Part shown: positions 51,101 through 61,170 of the stretch, in pieces
Numbering within the stretch: position 1 is the first letter of the stretch
Layout: each line of letters begins with the position of its first letter
Origin: an uncultured Prevotella sp.
GTDB taxonomy: Bacteria; Bacteroidota; Bacteroidia; Bacteroidales; Bacteroidaceae
Length of the DNA: 64,000 bases
Assembly (NCBI GenBank): GCA_905233165.1
Contig: CAJODL010000010.1
Location: 42,397-106,396, forward strand
Direction: 5' to 3'
The notes under the pieces: model-generated
What the model saw: the letters and a program-made list of their open reading frames with translations, nothing else
Told to the model about the DNA's origin: nothing
The model's database searches: none
Program-made: the position numbers and the translations under genes

Positions 51101-54100
51101 AGCAAGGATGGTACGAGTGCCCAGCATACTGGTCGCCTGCACTTCAACCTTGGTGACCTCAGTGAGGATATCCTTCTCGATGGTAAGAAATTCTACGAAA
51201 GCGGACTCCCTGTCACCACTTCTTCTTCAACAAGAATCGATACTACCGCATGGGGTAAGATTCCTGTTGAAAATACTGTTACTTATGCCTTTGCTACCAC
51301 ATCCGGTTCTCGTGCACTACAAGACTTAGGTTTCAATGGTCTTAATGATACCGAAGAGGCTGGCTGGCCAGGATATACAGACTTCCTCAATCGTGTTTCA
51401 ACAATGAATGAGGATGCTCGCACAGCTATGCAGAAAGACCCTGCTGGTGATAACTACCATTACTTCCGTGGTTCCGATTGGGATGATATGAAAGCATCCA
51501 TCCTTGATCGTTATAAGTATATCAACAACCCACAAGGTAACTCACCTGATTCAGAAAACAGAACAGAGTCATACGACACATCATACAAGACGACACCTGA
51601 TGTAGAAGATATCAATCAGGACTATACCCTTAATGAGTCAGAGAACTATTATGACTATGTTATGGAGATAGATCCATCCAAGATGTCTGTTGAAGCTGGT
51701 AATTATATTGTTGATACCAGAGATGCTTCTGTAGGACTGAGAAATGGTAATCGTGAGACAGTAAGATGGTATCAGGTGCGTATTCCTATCAATAGTGGTA
51801 CTCGCATCGGTAGCATCAGCGACTTCTCTTCAGTTCGCTTTATGCGTATCTATATGGAAGGTTTTGAAGAAGAGACTATTCTTCGTTTTGCTGACCTATC
51901 ATTGGTTCGTGGTGACTGGCGTATCTATGACCAGCAACTTAGTGGTGCTGCAACAAAGGGTTCTGAGAAATTCTCTGCATCTGTAGTAGGTATCGAGGCA
52001 AATAATGAAAAGAAACCTGTTAACTATGTTTTGCCTCCAGGCATTTCTCGTGTAGTTGATCCATCACAGCCACAGCTGACAGAGAATAATGAGCAGGCTA
52101 TGAGATTTGATGTTTCACAGCTGGGACACAATGGAGCTGTAGCAGTATATAAGAATACCAACTACGATATGCGCTATTACAAGAAGCTGCAGATGTTTGC
52201 TCATGCTAATGCTCTTGAGGTAAACACAACAAATCTGCAGAACAACCAGTTGGCGCTCTTCGTTCGTCTTGGTTCTGACTATAACAACAACTATTATGAG
52301 TATGAGATTCCTCTGAAGTTGACACCTCCAGGAAAATACAATGGATATGTTGGTGCCGATTGTGCTGCTGTATGGCCAAAGGAAAATATGCTTGATATTG
52401 ACTTCAAGAAACTCACCCAATTGAAGAAGGCTCGTAACCTGTTGAAGGCACAGGGTAAGATAACCCTCAACCAACTATATTCTGAATACGACTCCGACAA
52501 TCAGGCAAACAAGATAAGTGTCAAGGGTAATCCTTCTCTCGGTAATGTCTCTACGATGATGATTGGTGTCCGCAACCTTTCTTCTGAAATAAAGGATGGT
52601 GAGATATGGGTTAACGAATTACGTCTCCTCGAACCAGAAAGTGAAGGAGGATGGGCTGCTGCTGCAAACCTCAATGTTCAGCTCTCTGATTTGGGTAGTG
52701 TGCAGGCTTCTGGAAAATATGTCAGCGATGGCTTTGGTGGCTTGGAACAGAAAGTGACAGAGCGCACACAGGATAAGTATAGCACTTATTCTGTCACCAC
52801 AAGTTTGGAACTGGGTAAATTCTTCCCTGAAAAGGCAAAGGTAACAATACCATTCTACTATAGTTACACCAAGGAACGCTCCGCTCCAAAGTTCAATCCT
52901 CTCGATACTGACATGTTGCTTGAGGATGCCCTTGAGAGTGCTGCTGACAAACATGAGAAAGACTCTATCGAAAGTATTGCTGTAGCAAGGACTGTCAGCA
53001 AGAACCTCTCCCTCTCCGGAGTACGTTTCGGTATTGCTACGAAGAGACATCCTATGCCTTATGACCCAGCAAACTTCTCATTCTCATATAGTCATTCAAG
53101 CAAGCATTCTGACGGACAGACATTGGTATATGATAATGAGGACAACTGGCGTGGTGCTATCAATTATTCATGGATTCCTGTATATAAACCATTAGAGCCA
53201 TTCAAGAAGTGGAAGACAAAGTCTAAATATGCAGAAATCCTGAAGAAGTGGGCTTTCAACTATTTGCCTCAGAATATCTCTGCAAATACTGAAATGACGA
53301 GAAGCTATACAGAGACGTTGGAACGTGACCTCGAGAATCTTGAGAATGTAAATGATTCTCTTGTCACCTATTCTTCACAATTCTTATGGAATAGAGACCT
53401 CTCAATACGTTGGGACCTCACCAAGAATCTCCATCTCTCTTTCCAGAGTGCTACACGAGCAGAAATCGAAGAGCCAAAGAATATTCGTCAGATAAATAAA
53501 GACCTTGCTCCTGATGATTATGCTGTATGGAAAGACTCTGTATGGCAGAGTATCAAACACATGGGCTCACCTCTCGATTACAATCAGAATTTCAATGCTT
53601 CTTACAAGCTTCCACTCAATATGATGCCTATCTTCGATTGGCTCAATGCTGATGGAACATATTCTGCTACATATCACTGGGCTCGTGGTTCTGCTGATGA
53701 GTATGGTGAGATAAAGTATGGACACACCATAACCAGCAATCGTACTATCAACATCAACTCTTCTATGGCTATGGAGAAGCTCTATAACCATATACCTTTC
53801 CTAAAGAAGGTAAATGAAAAGTTTAACAAGAGCGGAAACAAGTCCAACACTTCAAAGAAGACTACCTCTAAGAAGAAATCAAAGACAGAGTTGGCAGCAG
53901 AAGGTGAAGAATTGTCTCCTGAAGATGCTAAGAAGAAGATTGCCAAACCTACTGCAGAAGAAAAGCGAACACAGTTGTTGGCACAACAAAAGAAGAATAC
54001 CTTCTCAAAACTTATCACCATTCCTGCTGACACTACTATGACTCTTACCCATGGTAAGAAAACCAAGCGCATCATTGTTTCTGCAAAAGATGAAGACGGC

Positions 54101-55732
54101 AAGGCTATACCTATTAAGTTCAAGAAGGTTGATGAAAATAAGATTATAGTCTTCAACAAGGCTGATTCTGCAGTGAAGATGAAGGTTTCTGTCCTTGCTC
54201 TCGAACCACTTGAGGATAAGGGTTGGTATAAGGCTCTTGAGTATGCCTCACGCTTTGCTATGATGGTACGAAATATCAGTGCCTCATACAAAAATCAGTA
54301 TTCTCTCACCCTGCCAGGCTTCATGAATAATGTTGGTGATGTCTTTGGTCAGAAGAATGTTGCTGATGCTATGTCACCAGGTCTCGACTTCGCCTTTGGT
54401 TTCATAGGTGATGACTATATCGAGAAAGCACGCAACAGAGGATGGCTTCTCAATTCTCAGAGCGAATACTCAAGCCCTGCAACAATCAGCAAGACTGAAG
54501 ACCTGCAGATAAAGTTCACCCTCGAACCATTCAAGAATTTCAAGATAGACATGAATATGGCACACACCCATACTCGCTCAAAGTCTATACAATATATGTA
54601 CGAGGGCAACCCTACCACACACAGTGGTTCTTTCTCTATGACAACCATTTCTATCTCTTCTGCACTCGCAGGCATGGGAGATGCTAATAATGGTTATCAT
54701 TCTGCTGCCTTTGAGAAATTCTGTGGCTCTCTTGAGGGGTATCGTCAGCGCGTTCAGGCTCAATATGAGAATACTGTATATCCAGAAGGAACAACATATG
54801 CTGGAACAAAATTCAATGCTGAAAAAACACCTGTAGAGCTCTATTCTGCTGATGTTATGGTACCAGCATTCCTTAATGCTTATACTGGATATAAGAGCCT
54901 TAAGCTGTTCCCAACTATTGCTCGCATGCTCCCTAACTGGTCAATGAAATATAGTGGACTCAGCAACCTACCTTGGATTAGAGATCACTTCAAGAGTGTC
55001 AATATCAATCATGGATATAAGAGCATCTATGCAGTTGGTGCCTATAGTTCTTATTCTACCTATAAGTCATTCATGGGTGAAGGTATCGGATTTATCACCA
55101 GCACCACAACTGGTAATCCTGTTCCTAATTCTATGTTCAACATTTCGACTGTCAGCATCAATGAGGCATTCTCACCATTGTTAGGATTAGACTTCACATT
55201 GCCAAACAATCTCACCTTTAAGGCAGAGTATCGCACCACTCGTGTGATGACACTTTCTATGACCTCTGTACAGCTCAACGAAACCCTTTCTAAAGACTGG
55301 GTATTTGGTGTGGGATATAAGATTGCCGATTTCCGCTTCATTCGCAGTAAGGCAAAGGCATTAGCAGCTAAGAATAGCAGGAACAATCGTGGCGATGGCG
55401 ATGATGACAACAATAGCAGATCTAACACAAGAAAATCCTCTACTCAGAACAATAAGAGTAAAGGCTTTGCTCACGACCTTAACCTGCGTCTCGATGTTTC
55501 TTGGCGTAAGCAGGCTGCTATCACACGAGATATTGCAACAGTATCGTCACAGGCAACATCTGGCAACAATGCCTTTAAACTTGCCTTCACTGCCGACTAC
55601 AGTCTCTCCCGACTGCTGACAATGAGTTTCTATTATGACAGACAAAGCAATACCCCATTGCTGTCGTCATCATCATATCCAACAGTAACACAAGATTTCG
55701 GATTATCAATGAAATTCTCATTAACCAGATAA
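48143..55732 (+). CDS. sprA: SprA, outer-membrane translocon of type IX secretion (GTG start), 2529 aa
   Basis: The giant size, signal peptide ([17 protein letters not shown]) and beta-rich content match SprA, the 36-strand barrel of the T9SS. The segment [21 protein letters not shown] with [26 protein letters not shown] text near residue 155, and [22 protein letters not shown], are typical. It ends with MKFSLTR, a barrel terminus. It starts at GTG 48143, overlapping ruvA by 4 nt. A lysine-rich stretch ([20 protein letters not shown], about residue 1910) interrupts the barrel. The C10 protease at 61171-63288 is a likely client. Confidence 0.95.
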   Translation: MKKLTLILMLMLVIAGSAMTYSRIMPDDEPEKDNKEKTEEVTPRWKVQKTTPVTYDDMQTKSADLQDPENLKQEIVYNDTLERYVIGKKIGNTWVAAPIMMDQQEFTKWTEKHLFSDYFRQKNAEIFEKKGKEKFDFTDMHFDLGPAEKIFGPGGIRIKTQGTAEIKLGATLKNIDNPSLPIRNRKTTTIDFDEKININVTGSIGDKMRMNLNYNTDATFDYDAQNLKLKYEGKEDEIIKLVEAGNVSFPSNSSLIQGAQSLFGIRTDMQFGKLKLQTVVSQKKSTSSSVSTKGGTQTTPFELNVANYEENRHFFIGMFFRENYDRWMATLPNVTTGITINRVEVWVTNKTGSSSNTRDIVAFADLGESASATNPNRGRVVGTSSNPQNAASGLYSQLNGQYVEARNISMTNDVLANSGLNFEKIEKARLLSSSEYTLNKAMGYISLKTQLQTDQVLAIAYEYTYNGVTYQVGEFSSDNTDVSSAIFVKSLKNSNNTPSQPNWSLMMRNVYYLAASVQKEKFKLDIKYQSDSIGVYVNYIPEPAVKSTPLIKLLGADRLDANNRVKSNGYFDFVEGYTVSNGRVFLPKTEPFGSALASELMAKGAFKDKYIYQELYDTTKTAAKAMAEKNRYKLVGQYKGSSANVISLGAYNVPQGSVVVTAGGVTLTEGSDYSVDYSAGEVTILNQSIIDAGTSVNVSLESDTDYGMQRKSMFGINWEYDFSKDLQLSGTFQHLSEQSLTTKVTTGSEPMSNTLVGFNINWKKESQWLTNMLDKIPLLHVKQPSQIQFNAEFAKLFSKISSGTQDNASYIDDFESSTNNIDIATPAAWTLSSVPTRSKDLAWNGLSLNKGTLESGKHRARLAWYYVDPLFTRRSSTLTPAHIKNDLEQLSNHYVREVYVSELYPNRSQSTYSGATTTLNILNLAYYPKERGPYNFNTNLDENGRFKDEDKNYTWGGMMRKLDQNNFEESNIEYIEFWMMDPFIYHSKDGTSAQHTGRLHFNLGDLSEDILLDGKKFYESGLPVTTSSSTRIDTTAWGKIPVENTVTYAFATTSGSRALQDLGFNGLNDTEEAGWPGYTDFLNRVSTMNEDARTAMQKDPAGDNYHYFRGSDWDDMKASILDRYKYINNPQGNSPDSENRTESYDTSYKTTPDVEDINQDYTLNESENYYDYVMEIDPSKMSVEAGNYIVDTRDASVGLRNGNRETVRWYQVRIPINSGTRIGSISDFSSVRFMRIYMEGFEEETILRFADLSLVRGDWRIYDQQLSGAATKGSEKFSASVVGIEANNEKKPVNYVLPPGISRVVDPSQPQLTENNEQAMRFDVSQLGHNGAVAVYKNTNYDMRYYKKLQMFAHANALEVNTTNLQNNQLALFVRLGSDYNNNYYEYEIPLKLTPPGKYNGYVGADCAAVWPKENMLDIDFKKLTQLKKARNLLKAQGKITLNQLYSEYDSDNQANKISVKGNPSLGNVSTMMIGVRNLSSEIKDGEIWVNELRLLEPESEGGWAAAANLNVQLSDLGSVQASGKYVSDGFGGLEQKVTERTQDKYSTYSVTTSLELGKFFPEKAKVTIPFYYSYTKERSAPKFNPLDTDMLLEDALESAADKHEKDSIESIAVARTVSKNLSLSGVRFGIATKRHPMPYDPANFSFSYSHSSKHSDGQTLVYDNEDNWRGAINYSWIPVYKPLEPFKKWKTKSKYAEILKKWAFNYLPQNISANTEMTRSYTETLERDLENLENVNDSLVTYSSQFLWNRDLSIRWDLTKNLHLSFQSATRAEIEEPKNIRQINKDLAPDDYAVWKDSVWQSIKHMGSPLDYNQNFNASYKLPLNMMPIFDWLNADGTYSATYHWARGSADEYGEIKYGHTITSNRTININSSMAMEKLYNHIPFLKKVNEKFNKSGNKSNTSKKTTSKKKSKTELAAEGEELSPEDAKKKIAKPTAEEKRTQLLAQQKKNTFSKLITIPADTTMTLTHGKKTKRIIVSAKDEDGKAIPIKFKKVDENKIIVFNKADSAVKMKVSVLALEPLEDKGWYKALEYASRFAMMVRNISASYKNQYSLTLPGFMNNVGDVFGQKNVADAMSPGLDFAFGFIGDDYIEKARNRGWLLNSQSEYSSPATISKTEDLQIKFTLEPFKNFKIDMNMAHTHTRSKSIQYMYEGNPTTHSGSFSMTTISISSALAGMGDANNGYHSAAFEKFCGSLEGYRQRVQAQYENTVYPEGTTYAGTKFNAEKTPVELYSADVMVPAFLNAYTGYKSLKLFPTIARMLPNWSMKYSGLSNLPWIRDHFKSVNINHGYKSIYAVGAYSSYSTYKSFMGEGIGFITSTTTGNPVPNSMFNISTVSINEAFSPLLGLDFTLPNNLTFKAEYRTTRVMTLSMTSVQLNETLSKDWVFGVGYKIADFRFIRSKAKALAAKNSRNNRGDGDDDNNSRSNTRKSSTQNNKSKGFAHDLNLRLDVSWRKQAAITRDIATVSSQATSGNNAFKLAFTADYSLSRLLTMSFYYDRQSNTPLLSSSSYPTVTQDFGLSMKFSLTR

Positions 55733-55733
55733 T

Positions 55734-57320
55734 ATGATATACAAGTACGATTTTCTTATCATCGGTTCCGGCGTCGCCGGCATGAGCTATGCCCTGAAGG
55801 TGGCAAGAGCCCATAAAGGACGCATCTGTCTCATTTGTAAGACAACCTTGGATGAAGCCAATACTGCACGTGCACAAGGTGGTATTGCTTCTGTTACCGA
55901 TATCATCAAGGACAACTTCGAGAAGCATATCGAAGACACTATGGTGGCTGGTGATTTTATCTCCGACAGAGCTGCTGTAGAACAGGTGGTTCGCATGGGA
56001 CCATCACAGATAAAGGAACTCGTTTCATGGGGTGTAAACTTCGATAAGAATGAGGAAGGCGAATTCGACCTTCACAGAGAAGGCGGTCACTCAGAATTCC
56101 GCATTCTGCACCATGCTGATGATACAGGTTTTGAGATACAAAGAGGATTGATGGAGGCAGTACGCAGAAATCCTGATATCGAGATAAAGGAAAATCACTT
56201 TGCTGTCGAGATTATCACGCAGCACCATCTTGGCGTAGAGGTAACTCGTCGCACCCCGGATATAGAATGCTATGGTGCCTATGTCCTCAATCCCAATACG
56301 CAGAAGGTTGACACCTATCTGTCAAAGGTTACTGTGATGTGTACTGGTGGCTGTGGTGCAGTATATCAAACTACTACCAATCCAGTTATTGCTACTGGTG
56401 ATGGTGAGGCAATGGTTTATCGTGCTAAGGGTACAGTTGCTGATATGGAATTTGTGCAGTTCCATCCTACCTCACTCTACAACCCTTCTGAGACACATCC
56501 TGCATACCTCATCACAGAAGCTATGCGTGGTTATGGTGGCATACTGAAGTTGCCTACTGGTGAAACATTTATGGAGAAGTATGACGAACGTCTCTCTCTC
56601 GCGCCACGCGATATCGTAGCGCGCGCTATAGATAAGGAGATGAAGATTCATGGTATAGATCATGTATGTCTTGATGTCACCCATAAAGATCCAGAAGAGA
56701 CAAAGCATCACTTCCCAAATATCTACCAGAAATGTCTCTCTATCGGCATTGATATCACTAAGGAATACATCCCTGTTCGCCCTGCAGCACACTATATGTG
56801 TGGAGGCATCAAGGTAGATTTGAATGGTTGCTCTTCCATCAAGCGTCTTTATGCTCTTGGCGAATGCTCTTGCACAGGTCTGCATGGTGGCAATCGTCTT
56901 GCCTCTAATTCCCTTATCGAGGCTGTGGTATATGCAGAGACAGCATCACGTCATTCTCTTGAACATATCGACGAATATGAGTTCAACACCCTTGTTCCTG
57001 AATGGAATGATGAAGGCACTCTTTCTAATGAGGAGAAAGTACTCATTACCCAAAGTGTTCATGAGGTAGGTACTATCATGGCCCACTATGTCGGTATTGT
57101 TCGTTCCGACCTTCGTCTGAAGCGTGCCTGGGTACGTCTCGATACCTTGTATGAAGAGACAGAAGCCCTCTTCAAACGTGTTTATGCCAGCAGAGATATC
57201 TGCGAACTGCGAAACATGATAAATGTGGGATATCTCATAACTCGCTGGGCAATAGAACGCAAAGAATGCAGAGGTCTGCATTTCACTACCGACTATCCTC
57301 ACCACGCTTATGATAAGTAG
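55734..57320 (+). CDS. nadB: L-aspartate oxidase, 528 aa
   Basis: The FAD-binding N-terminus (DFLIIGSGVAGMSYALKVA) is followed by NTARAQGGIASVT and HREGGHSEFRILHHAD. The substrate region has FVQFHPTSLYNP, LAPRDIVARAI, PAAHYMCGGIKVDLNG and HGGNRLASNSLIEA. It oxidises aspartate to iminoaspartate for NAD synthesis. No nadA or nadC is visible in the window. It begins 1 nt after the sprA stop and overlaps dacB by 11 nt. Confidence 0.95.
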   Translation: MIYKYDFLIIGSGVAGMSYALKVARAHKGRICLICKTTLDEANTARAQGGIASVTDIIKDNFEKHIEDTMVAGDFISDRAAVEQVVRMGPSQIKELVSWGVNFDKNEEGEFDLHREGGHSEFRILHHADDTGFEIQRGLMEAVRRNPDIEIKENHFAVEIITQHHLGVEVTRRTPDIECYGAYVLNPNTQKVDTYLSKVTVMCTGGCGAVYQTTTNPVIATGDGEAMVYRAKGTVADMEFVQFHPTSLYNPSETHPAYLITEAMRGYGGILKLPTGETFMEKYDERLSLAPRDIVARAIDKEMKIHGIDHVCLDVTHKDPEETKHHFPNIYQKCLSIGIDITKEYIPVRPAAHYMCGGIKVDLNGCSSIKRLYALGECSCTGLHGGNRLASNSLIEAVVYAETASRHSLEHIDEYEFNTLVPEWNDEGTLSNEEKVLITQSVHEVGTIMAHYVGIVRSDLRLKRAWVRLDTLYEETEALFKRVYASRDICELRNMINVGYLITRWAIERKECRGLHFTTDYPHHAYDK

Positions 57321-58542
57321 TCTCTTAGTAAGCCTTACCCTTGCCCTCGACTCTCTATTGGCAGTATCCCCTGTTGCTAACACCTCCAGTGTTGGCATCA
57401 TGGTTTACGACCTCGATATCGACTCCTGTCTTTATGAGAAAAATGCTCGGCAGACTATGCGTCCTGCTTCCACGCAGAAGTTGATAACAGGTATTACGGC
57501 CCTCAACGAACTGGGTGACTATTACCAATACACCACTTCTGTCAGCTACACAGGAACCATTGACACCTCATACGTCTTTTGTCTTGAAGACTCCACCCAT
57601 CAGTTGCGTCGTGGTAGCCTGCGGGGTAATCTCTATATCACAGGTGTCATGGACCCGAAACTCGATTCCGATGACCTTGATATCTTAGCTGATGAGATAT
57701 ACAAGATGGGTATCGACACCATCACAGGCAACCTCTGTGGCGATGCCACCTTTATGAAAGACAACAAGTATGGTCAGGGCTGGTGTTGGGATGATGATAA
57801 TCCGGAACTCTGCTCTCTGCTCTTTGGACGCAAGGAAGGACTGCTACAGAATTTTGTTAAGGCACTTCGAAAGGTTGGCATAGTGATTCTTGGAAATGTC
57901 TTTGAATGGTCATGTCCTGAGTCAGCCCAGTTGCTCACCTCTTGCACCCATTCTCTTCCAGAGATTCTGGAGAAGGTGATGAAGAACAGTAACAACACCT
58001 ATGCCGAAACCCTACTCTATCATCTTGGTGCTACCAAGGGCAACCCTTCTACTGCCAAGAAAGGCATCGCTATAGAAGAAGCATTGCTAAAGAATATTTA
58101 TGCCGATTCTACCTCACAGGTAGTCACACATGGCAGAACATCTGTTCCCTCACATCGTTTTGCCGATGGTTCAGGACTATCGCTCTATAACTACCTCTCT
58201 CCTGAGATAGAAGTGGCATTCTTGCGTTATGCCTACACCCATGAGAATATCTATACCCGTTTGCGTGAAGCATTACCCATAGCAGGTGTTGATGGTACTC
58301 TCGAAAAGCGCATGAAGAATACTGAGGCACAATATAATGTTCGAGCAAAGACAGGCACCCTGACAGGTGTCATCAGCCTTGCAGGATATTGTACTACAAA
58401 AGATGGTCACAACCTCGCCTTTTCTATAATTATCAATGGCTGCCTCAATGGAGACAAAGCCCGAGACCTGCAAGACAAGATTTGCAATATCCTCTGCTTA
58501 AGTAGGAATAACGAAAACGATAACGAAAACGAAAACCAATAA
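57310..58542 (+). CDS. dacB: D-alanyl-D-alanine carboxypeptidase/endopeptidase (PBP4 type), 410 aa
   Basis: Active-site motifs are RPASTQKLITG (Ser-x-x-Lys, near residue 52), MKNSNNTYAETLL (SxN, near 220) and VRAKTGTLTGVISL (KTG, near 345). It trims peptidoglycan cross-links in the periplasm. The N-terminal hydrophobic stretch (ISSLLVSLTLALDSLLAVS) is a signal peptide. The start overlaps nadB by 11 nt. The C-terminal NNENDNENENQ is coded by an aacgaaaacgat tandem repeat of intergenic type (58506-58540), so the end of the protein is probably repeat-derived. Confidence 0.92.
   Translation: MISSLLVSLTLALDSLLAVSPVANTSSVGIMVYDLDIDSCLYEKNARQTMRPASTQKLITGITALNELGDYYQYTTSVSYTGTIDTSYVFCLEDSTHQLRRGSLRGNLYITGVMDPKLDSDDLDILADEIYKMGIDTITGNLCGDATFMKDNKYGQGWCWDDDNPELCSLLFGRKEGLLQNFVKALRKVGIVILGNVFEWSCPESAQLLTSCTHSLPEILEKVMKNSNNTYAETLLYHLGATKGNPSTAKKGIAIEEALLKNIYADSTSQVVTHGRTSVPSHRFADGSGLSLYNYLSPEIEVAFLRYAYTHENIYTRLREALPIAGVDGTLEKRMKNTEAQYNVRAKTGTLTGVISLAGYCTTKDGHNLAFSIIINGCLNGDKARDLQDKICNILCLSRNNENDNENENQ
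58506..58540. repeat. aacgaaaacgat tandem repeat encoding the DacB tail
   Basis: Four to five gaaaacg units run up to and past the dacB stop region. Related text occurs at 5936-5950 and in intergenic DNA 8399-8432. Confidence 0.75.
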
Positions 58543-58562
58543 CCTAAACTGTCCGCTCGGCA

Positions 58563-58650
58563 CTGCCAAGGTCAAAGGTCTAAGGTCAAAGGCTTAAACT
58601 TTTAAACTCTAAACTTTACTACTGACTCTAAACTCTCAACTCTAAACTCT
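58563..58650. repeat. Composite intergenic tandem repeats between dacB and the glycosidase
   Basis: ccaaggtcaaaggtctaagg and aaaggcttaaacttttaaac are followed by actctaaactctcaactct units. Both sub-families have in-gene counterparts in this window (primase, rlmD). Confidence 0.8.
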
Positions 58651-58651
58651 C

Positions 58652-60790
58652 TCACGGCATTTTCTTCAGCCCTTCCCAACGAACATTCCATTTTCCGTCT
58701 TTTGGAAAACCTGGATTCAACTCTGTACACCCATCCCATCCAGCACACATCATAGCCACAGCTGTCAGCAATCCGCCATTACCTGGCAGATAACATCTCA
58801 ATCTTCCATCTTGGTAGTTATGACCATTCTTCAGGTATGTATTGGTGCGTTTGTCCATCAATAGAGCATCGACAGCCTTAGAGGGTTCTCCAAGACGTGC
58901 AGCATTCATCGCCACCATAGGATAATCCCATCCCCATGTCTTGTTCCAGTTCCAGCCATTCCATATCCAGTCGCTGGTCCGCTTCATTATTTCATCATCC
59001 ACGAGTCTGCTCTTTGGCAGTATGCCGACAGCACCAAGTACAGCAGGATGGTCACTGATGAGAGCCAAGGTGCTATAGGTATCAGGAGCCGATTCTGCTG
59101 CCAGATACAGTTTCTTACCATCTTCTGTTGTTCCCGCAGCCAATGGTGACAACTTGTTTATCACATCGTCCCATTTAGTCTTTTTGCCCAAGCCCCTTCT
59201 TGCTCTCCATTGCTTTGCTATCTGCAATCCATAATACCAATACGCCAGTTCAAATGGAGGGTTATAAGTCACAGACGCCTTCAGAGTCTCTTGTGCCGGT
59301 ATGATACCTTTTAATATATAGCGATTCTTTGCCTCGTCGTATGTCGCCATATCAGCCATGAATTCTGCCGTCTCGTCGATGAGTCTTCCATACTTCACCA
59401 ACATCTTTTCCTTATCCTCGGAAGACAGATTTCTATATACCAGTTCTGCAAGATATATCAAGTGTGGCTGTTGCCATATCAGATAGCTTCCCACCTTCGA
59501 TGGCGCTTCTTCTCCACTGGGGTCTGTCATCTTCATCCATCTGACGCCCTTAAAGCCCTGTCGCATAGCAATTTCGAGAGCCTTGGGCTCAGCACTGATA
59601 TACCATCTCAGGGTACGTTCCAACATCCTCTCGTGTCCCCACAGAGGTAGCCAAGACTGATGCCACCATATCATCTCCATGTGGAATTTTCCAAACCACG
59701 AATTATATGTCAGCCCAGTCTCCTGTGGTGGAGTATTTCCACAACATTGTATGGCAAGCAGATATTGGCTCAACACCACTCTGCGTTCCAGCTCCATTGC
59801 CCTTTTGTCTTTGCATTGTGAGAAATCCACTACCGCCCCTTCTGTCCAGAAATTCTTCCAGTTATCAGCAGCCTTCTTTGCAACAGAGGCGAAGGTCTCT
59901 TTCAGAGTATTATTCTGTTCTTTCTGGAACTCGCAAGAATATGTCAGCTGTTTACCGTCAGCCACCAAGACCCAATAATTCTTCTCCTTCTCCTTCAGTT
60001 CTGCATTATCCTCCCATGTGATGGAGATAAAGTATGTAGTCTTGTCGATGGTTCTCTTCAGCACAGCACGTCCATTTGCCATACTCACCAGTTCCGTCTG
60101 GTGTTTGTCATTCTGATGCCAGTCACAGGCATCGTCGCTATGCTTTCCTGTAGGATATGCAAAGCGCAGGTTTATGGCAGCCCTACCCTCGTCTGTTGTC
60201 ACTTTTCCTGCCACAATATCTCTTTCCGGATGGCACACTGTCTTTACAGAATATCTCGCACCCTTCGCCTTGAAGTCAGCCGTTATCATGCCATTCCACA
60301 TATCCAGCTTCTGCTTGGCATCCTTTATGTCATGTGGCGTAAGTCCATCCAACTCCAGTCCTATGCATCCCAAGTGCATTCTGTGAGGATTGCTTCGATA
60401 CCAGTTAGCAGCATCGCGAGCCCTACCCTGTTCTTTAAATTCCGTAGCATACAGTTCCCTGTGTCCATGTCCGAAGTCCTCCATTTTGTACGACTCCTCA
60501 ATTCTCAGGTTCTGTGGATTGTCAAAGCTATGCCATCCCCATTCGCTCTGTGTTCCGAGGGGCACACCATTATGATAATATTCTGGGAAAGTCTGCAATC
60601 CTGTCACATCCGTCGTAAAGGCAAAATGACCGTTCCCGACGCTCAGCGATGCCAAGGTATCAACACCTGTCACAACAGGGTTATTACGTTCCACCAAAGC
60701 CCTCCTGTCAATCGGTGCCAGCTTTGCACCCTGCACACCAAGTGCTACAAATATTGCAATGTAAAATAAAAGTTTTCTCAAGGTATTCAT
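58652..60790 (-). CDS. Secreted (alpha/alpha)6-barrel glycoside hydrolase, 712 aa
   Basis: The signal peptide (MNTLRKLLFYIAIFVALGVQG) starts at ATG 60790. The longer frame to 60868 runs into the promoter. The N-terminal 270 residues are a beta-sandwich (VGNGHFAFTTDVTGLQTFPEYYHNGVPLGTQSEW). Residues about 330-700 are helical, with aromatic clefts (WFGKFHMEMIWWHQSWLPLWGH, YNPPFELAYWYYGL, WNGWNWNKTWGWDYPM). This layout resembles six-hairpin glycosidases such as GH65/GH95/GH63. The exact family and catalytic acid are not resolved. The promoter is part of the repeated 77-bp cassette. Confidence 0.7.
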   Translation of the reverse strand: MNTLRKLLFYIAIFVALGVQGAKLAPIDRRALVERNNPVVTGVDTLASLSVGNGHFAFTTDVTGLQTFPEYYHNGVPLGTQSEWGWHSFDNPQNLRIEESYKMEDFGHGHRELYATEFKEQGRARDAANWYRSNPHRMHLGCIGLELDGLTPHDIKDAKQKLDMWNGMITADFKAKGARYSVKTVCHPERDIVAGKVTTDEGRAAINLRFAYPTGKHSDDACDWHQNDKHQTELVSMANGRAVLKRTIDKTTYFISITWEDNAELKEKEKNYWVLVADGKQLTYSCEFQKEQNNTLKETFASVAKKAADNWKNFWTEGAVVDFSQCKDKRAMELERRVVLSQYLLAIQCCGNTPPQETGLTYNSWFGKFHMEMIWWHQSWLPLWGHERMLERTLRWYISAEPKALEIAMRQGFKGVRWMKMTDPSGEEAPSKVGSYLIWQQPHLIYLAELVYRNLSSEDKEKMLVKYGRLIDETAEFMADMATYDEAKNRYILKGIIPAQETLKASVTYNPPFELAYWYYGLQIAKQWRARRGLGKKTKWDDVINKLSPLAAGTTEDGKKLYLAAESAPDTYSTLALISDHPAVLGAVGILPKSRLVDDEIMKRTSDWIWNGWNWNKTWGWDYPMVAMNAARLGEPSKAVDALLMDKRTNTYLKNGHNYQDGRLRCYLPGNGGLLTAVAMMCAGWDGCTELNPGFPKDGKWNVRWEGLKKMP

Positions 60791-60822
60791 AGTTGTATTG
60801 TGTGTTGTGTTTGAAAAATGCG

Positions 60823-60900
60823 GTGCAAAGGTACGATTAAGTCGTGAGAAAAACAAATAAAAAGACATTTTTTTTTATTTTATTTCCATGACGGAGTACC
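60823..60900 (-). repeat. Repeated promoter cassette, copy 2
   Basis: Nearly the same as 2382-2457. It contains TTTG (60857-60854), 20 nt, TACCTTTGC (60833-60825), which serves the glycosidase gene. Confidence 0.78.
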
Positions 60901-61118
60901 ATTCTTTTAGTCGCTTCGCTTTGTAAAAGCGTGCAAAGCCCGATGACGACAAATTCAAAGTTACAATTAAGCGAGCAAATTTAGCATTTGACTTCGTCGA
61001 TACCCGTAAGACTCCCAGTTCTGTCTAAGCCTCTTCGCAGAAGCAACATCGGCTTGACATCACAGGTCGCTTTGCGTGCATTCACCTTTCACCTTTTTCA
61101 AAAAAATTCTTCTGTTTT
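60901..61118. other. Divergent intergenic region
   Basis: No gene is seen. Short inverted text such as gcgaagc and gcttcgct, tcgacttcgt and gtcgcttt recurs at 60905-61080, and an aattcaaagttacaattaag stretch is near 60950. It holds no further promoter apart from the flanking ones. Confidence 0.4.
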
Positions 61119-61149
61119 TTGGTGATATTGGATTTTATTTGTATTTTTG
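61119..61149 (+). promoter_or_regulatory. Promoter of the C10 protease gene
   Basis: TTTG (61119-61122), 19 nt, TATTTTTG (61142-61149). Confidence 0.75.
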
Positions 61150-61170
61150 CTCGCAGAAATGCCGATTGAT

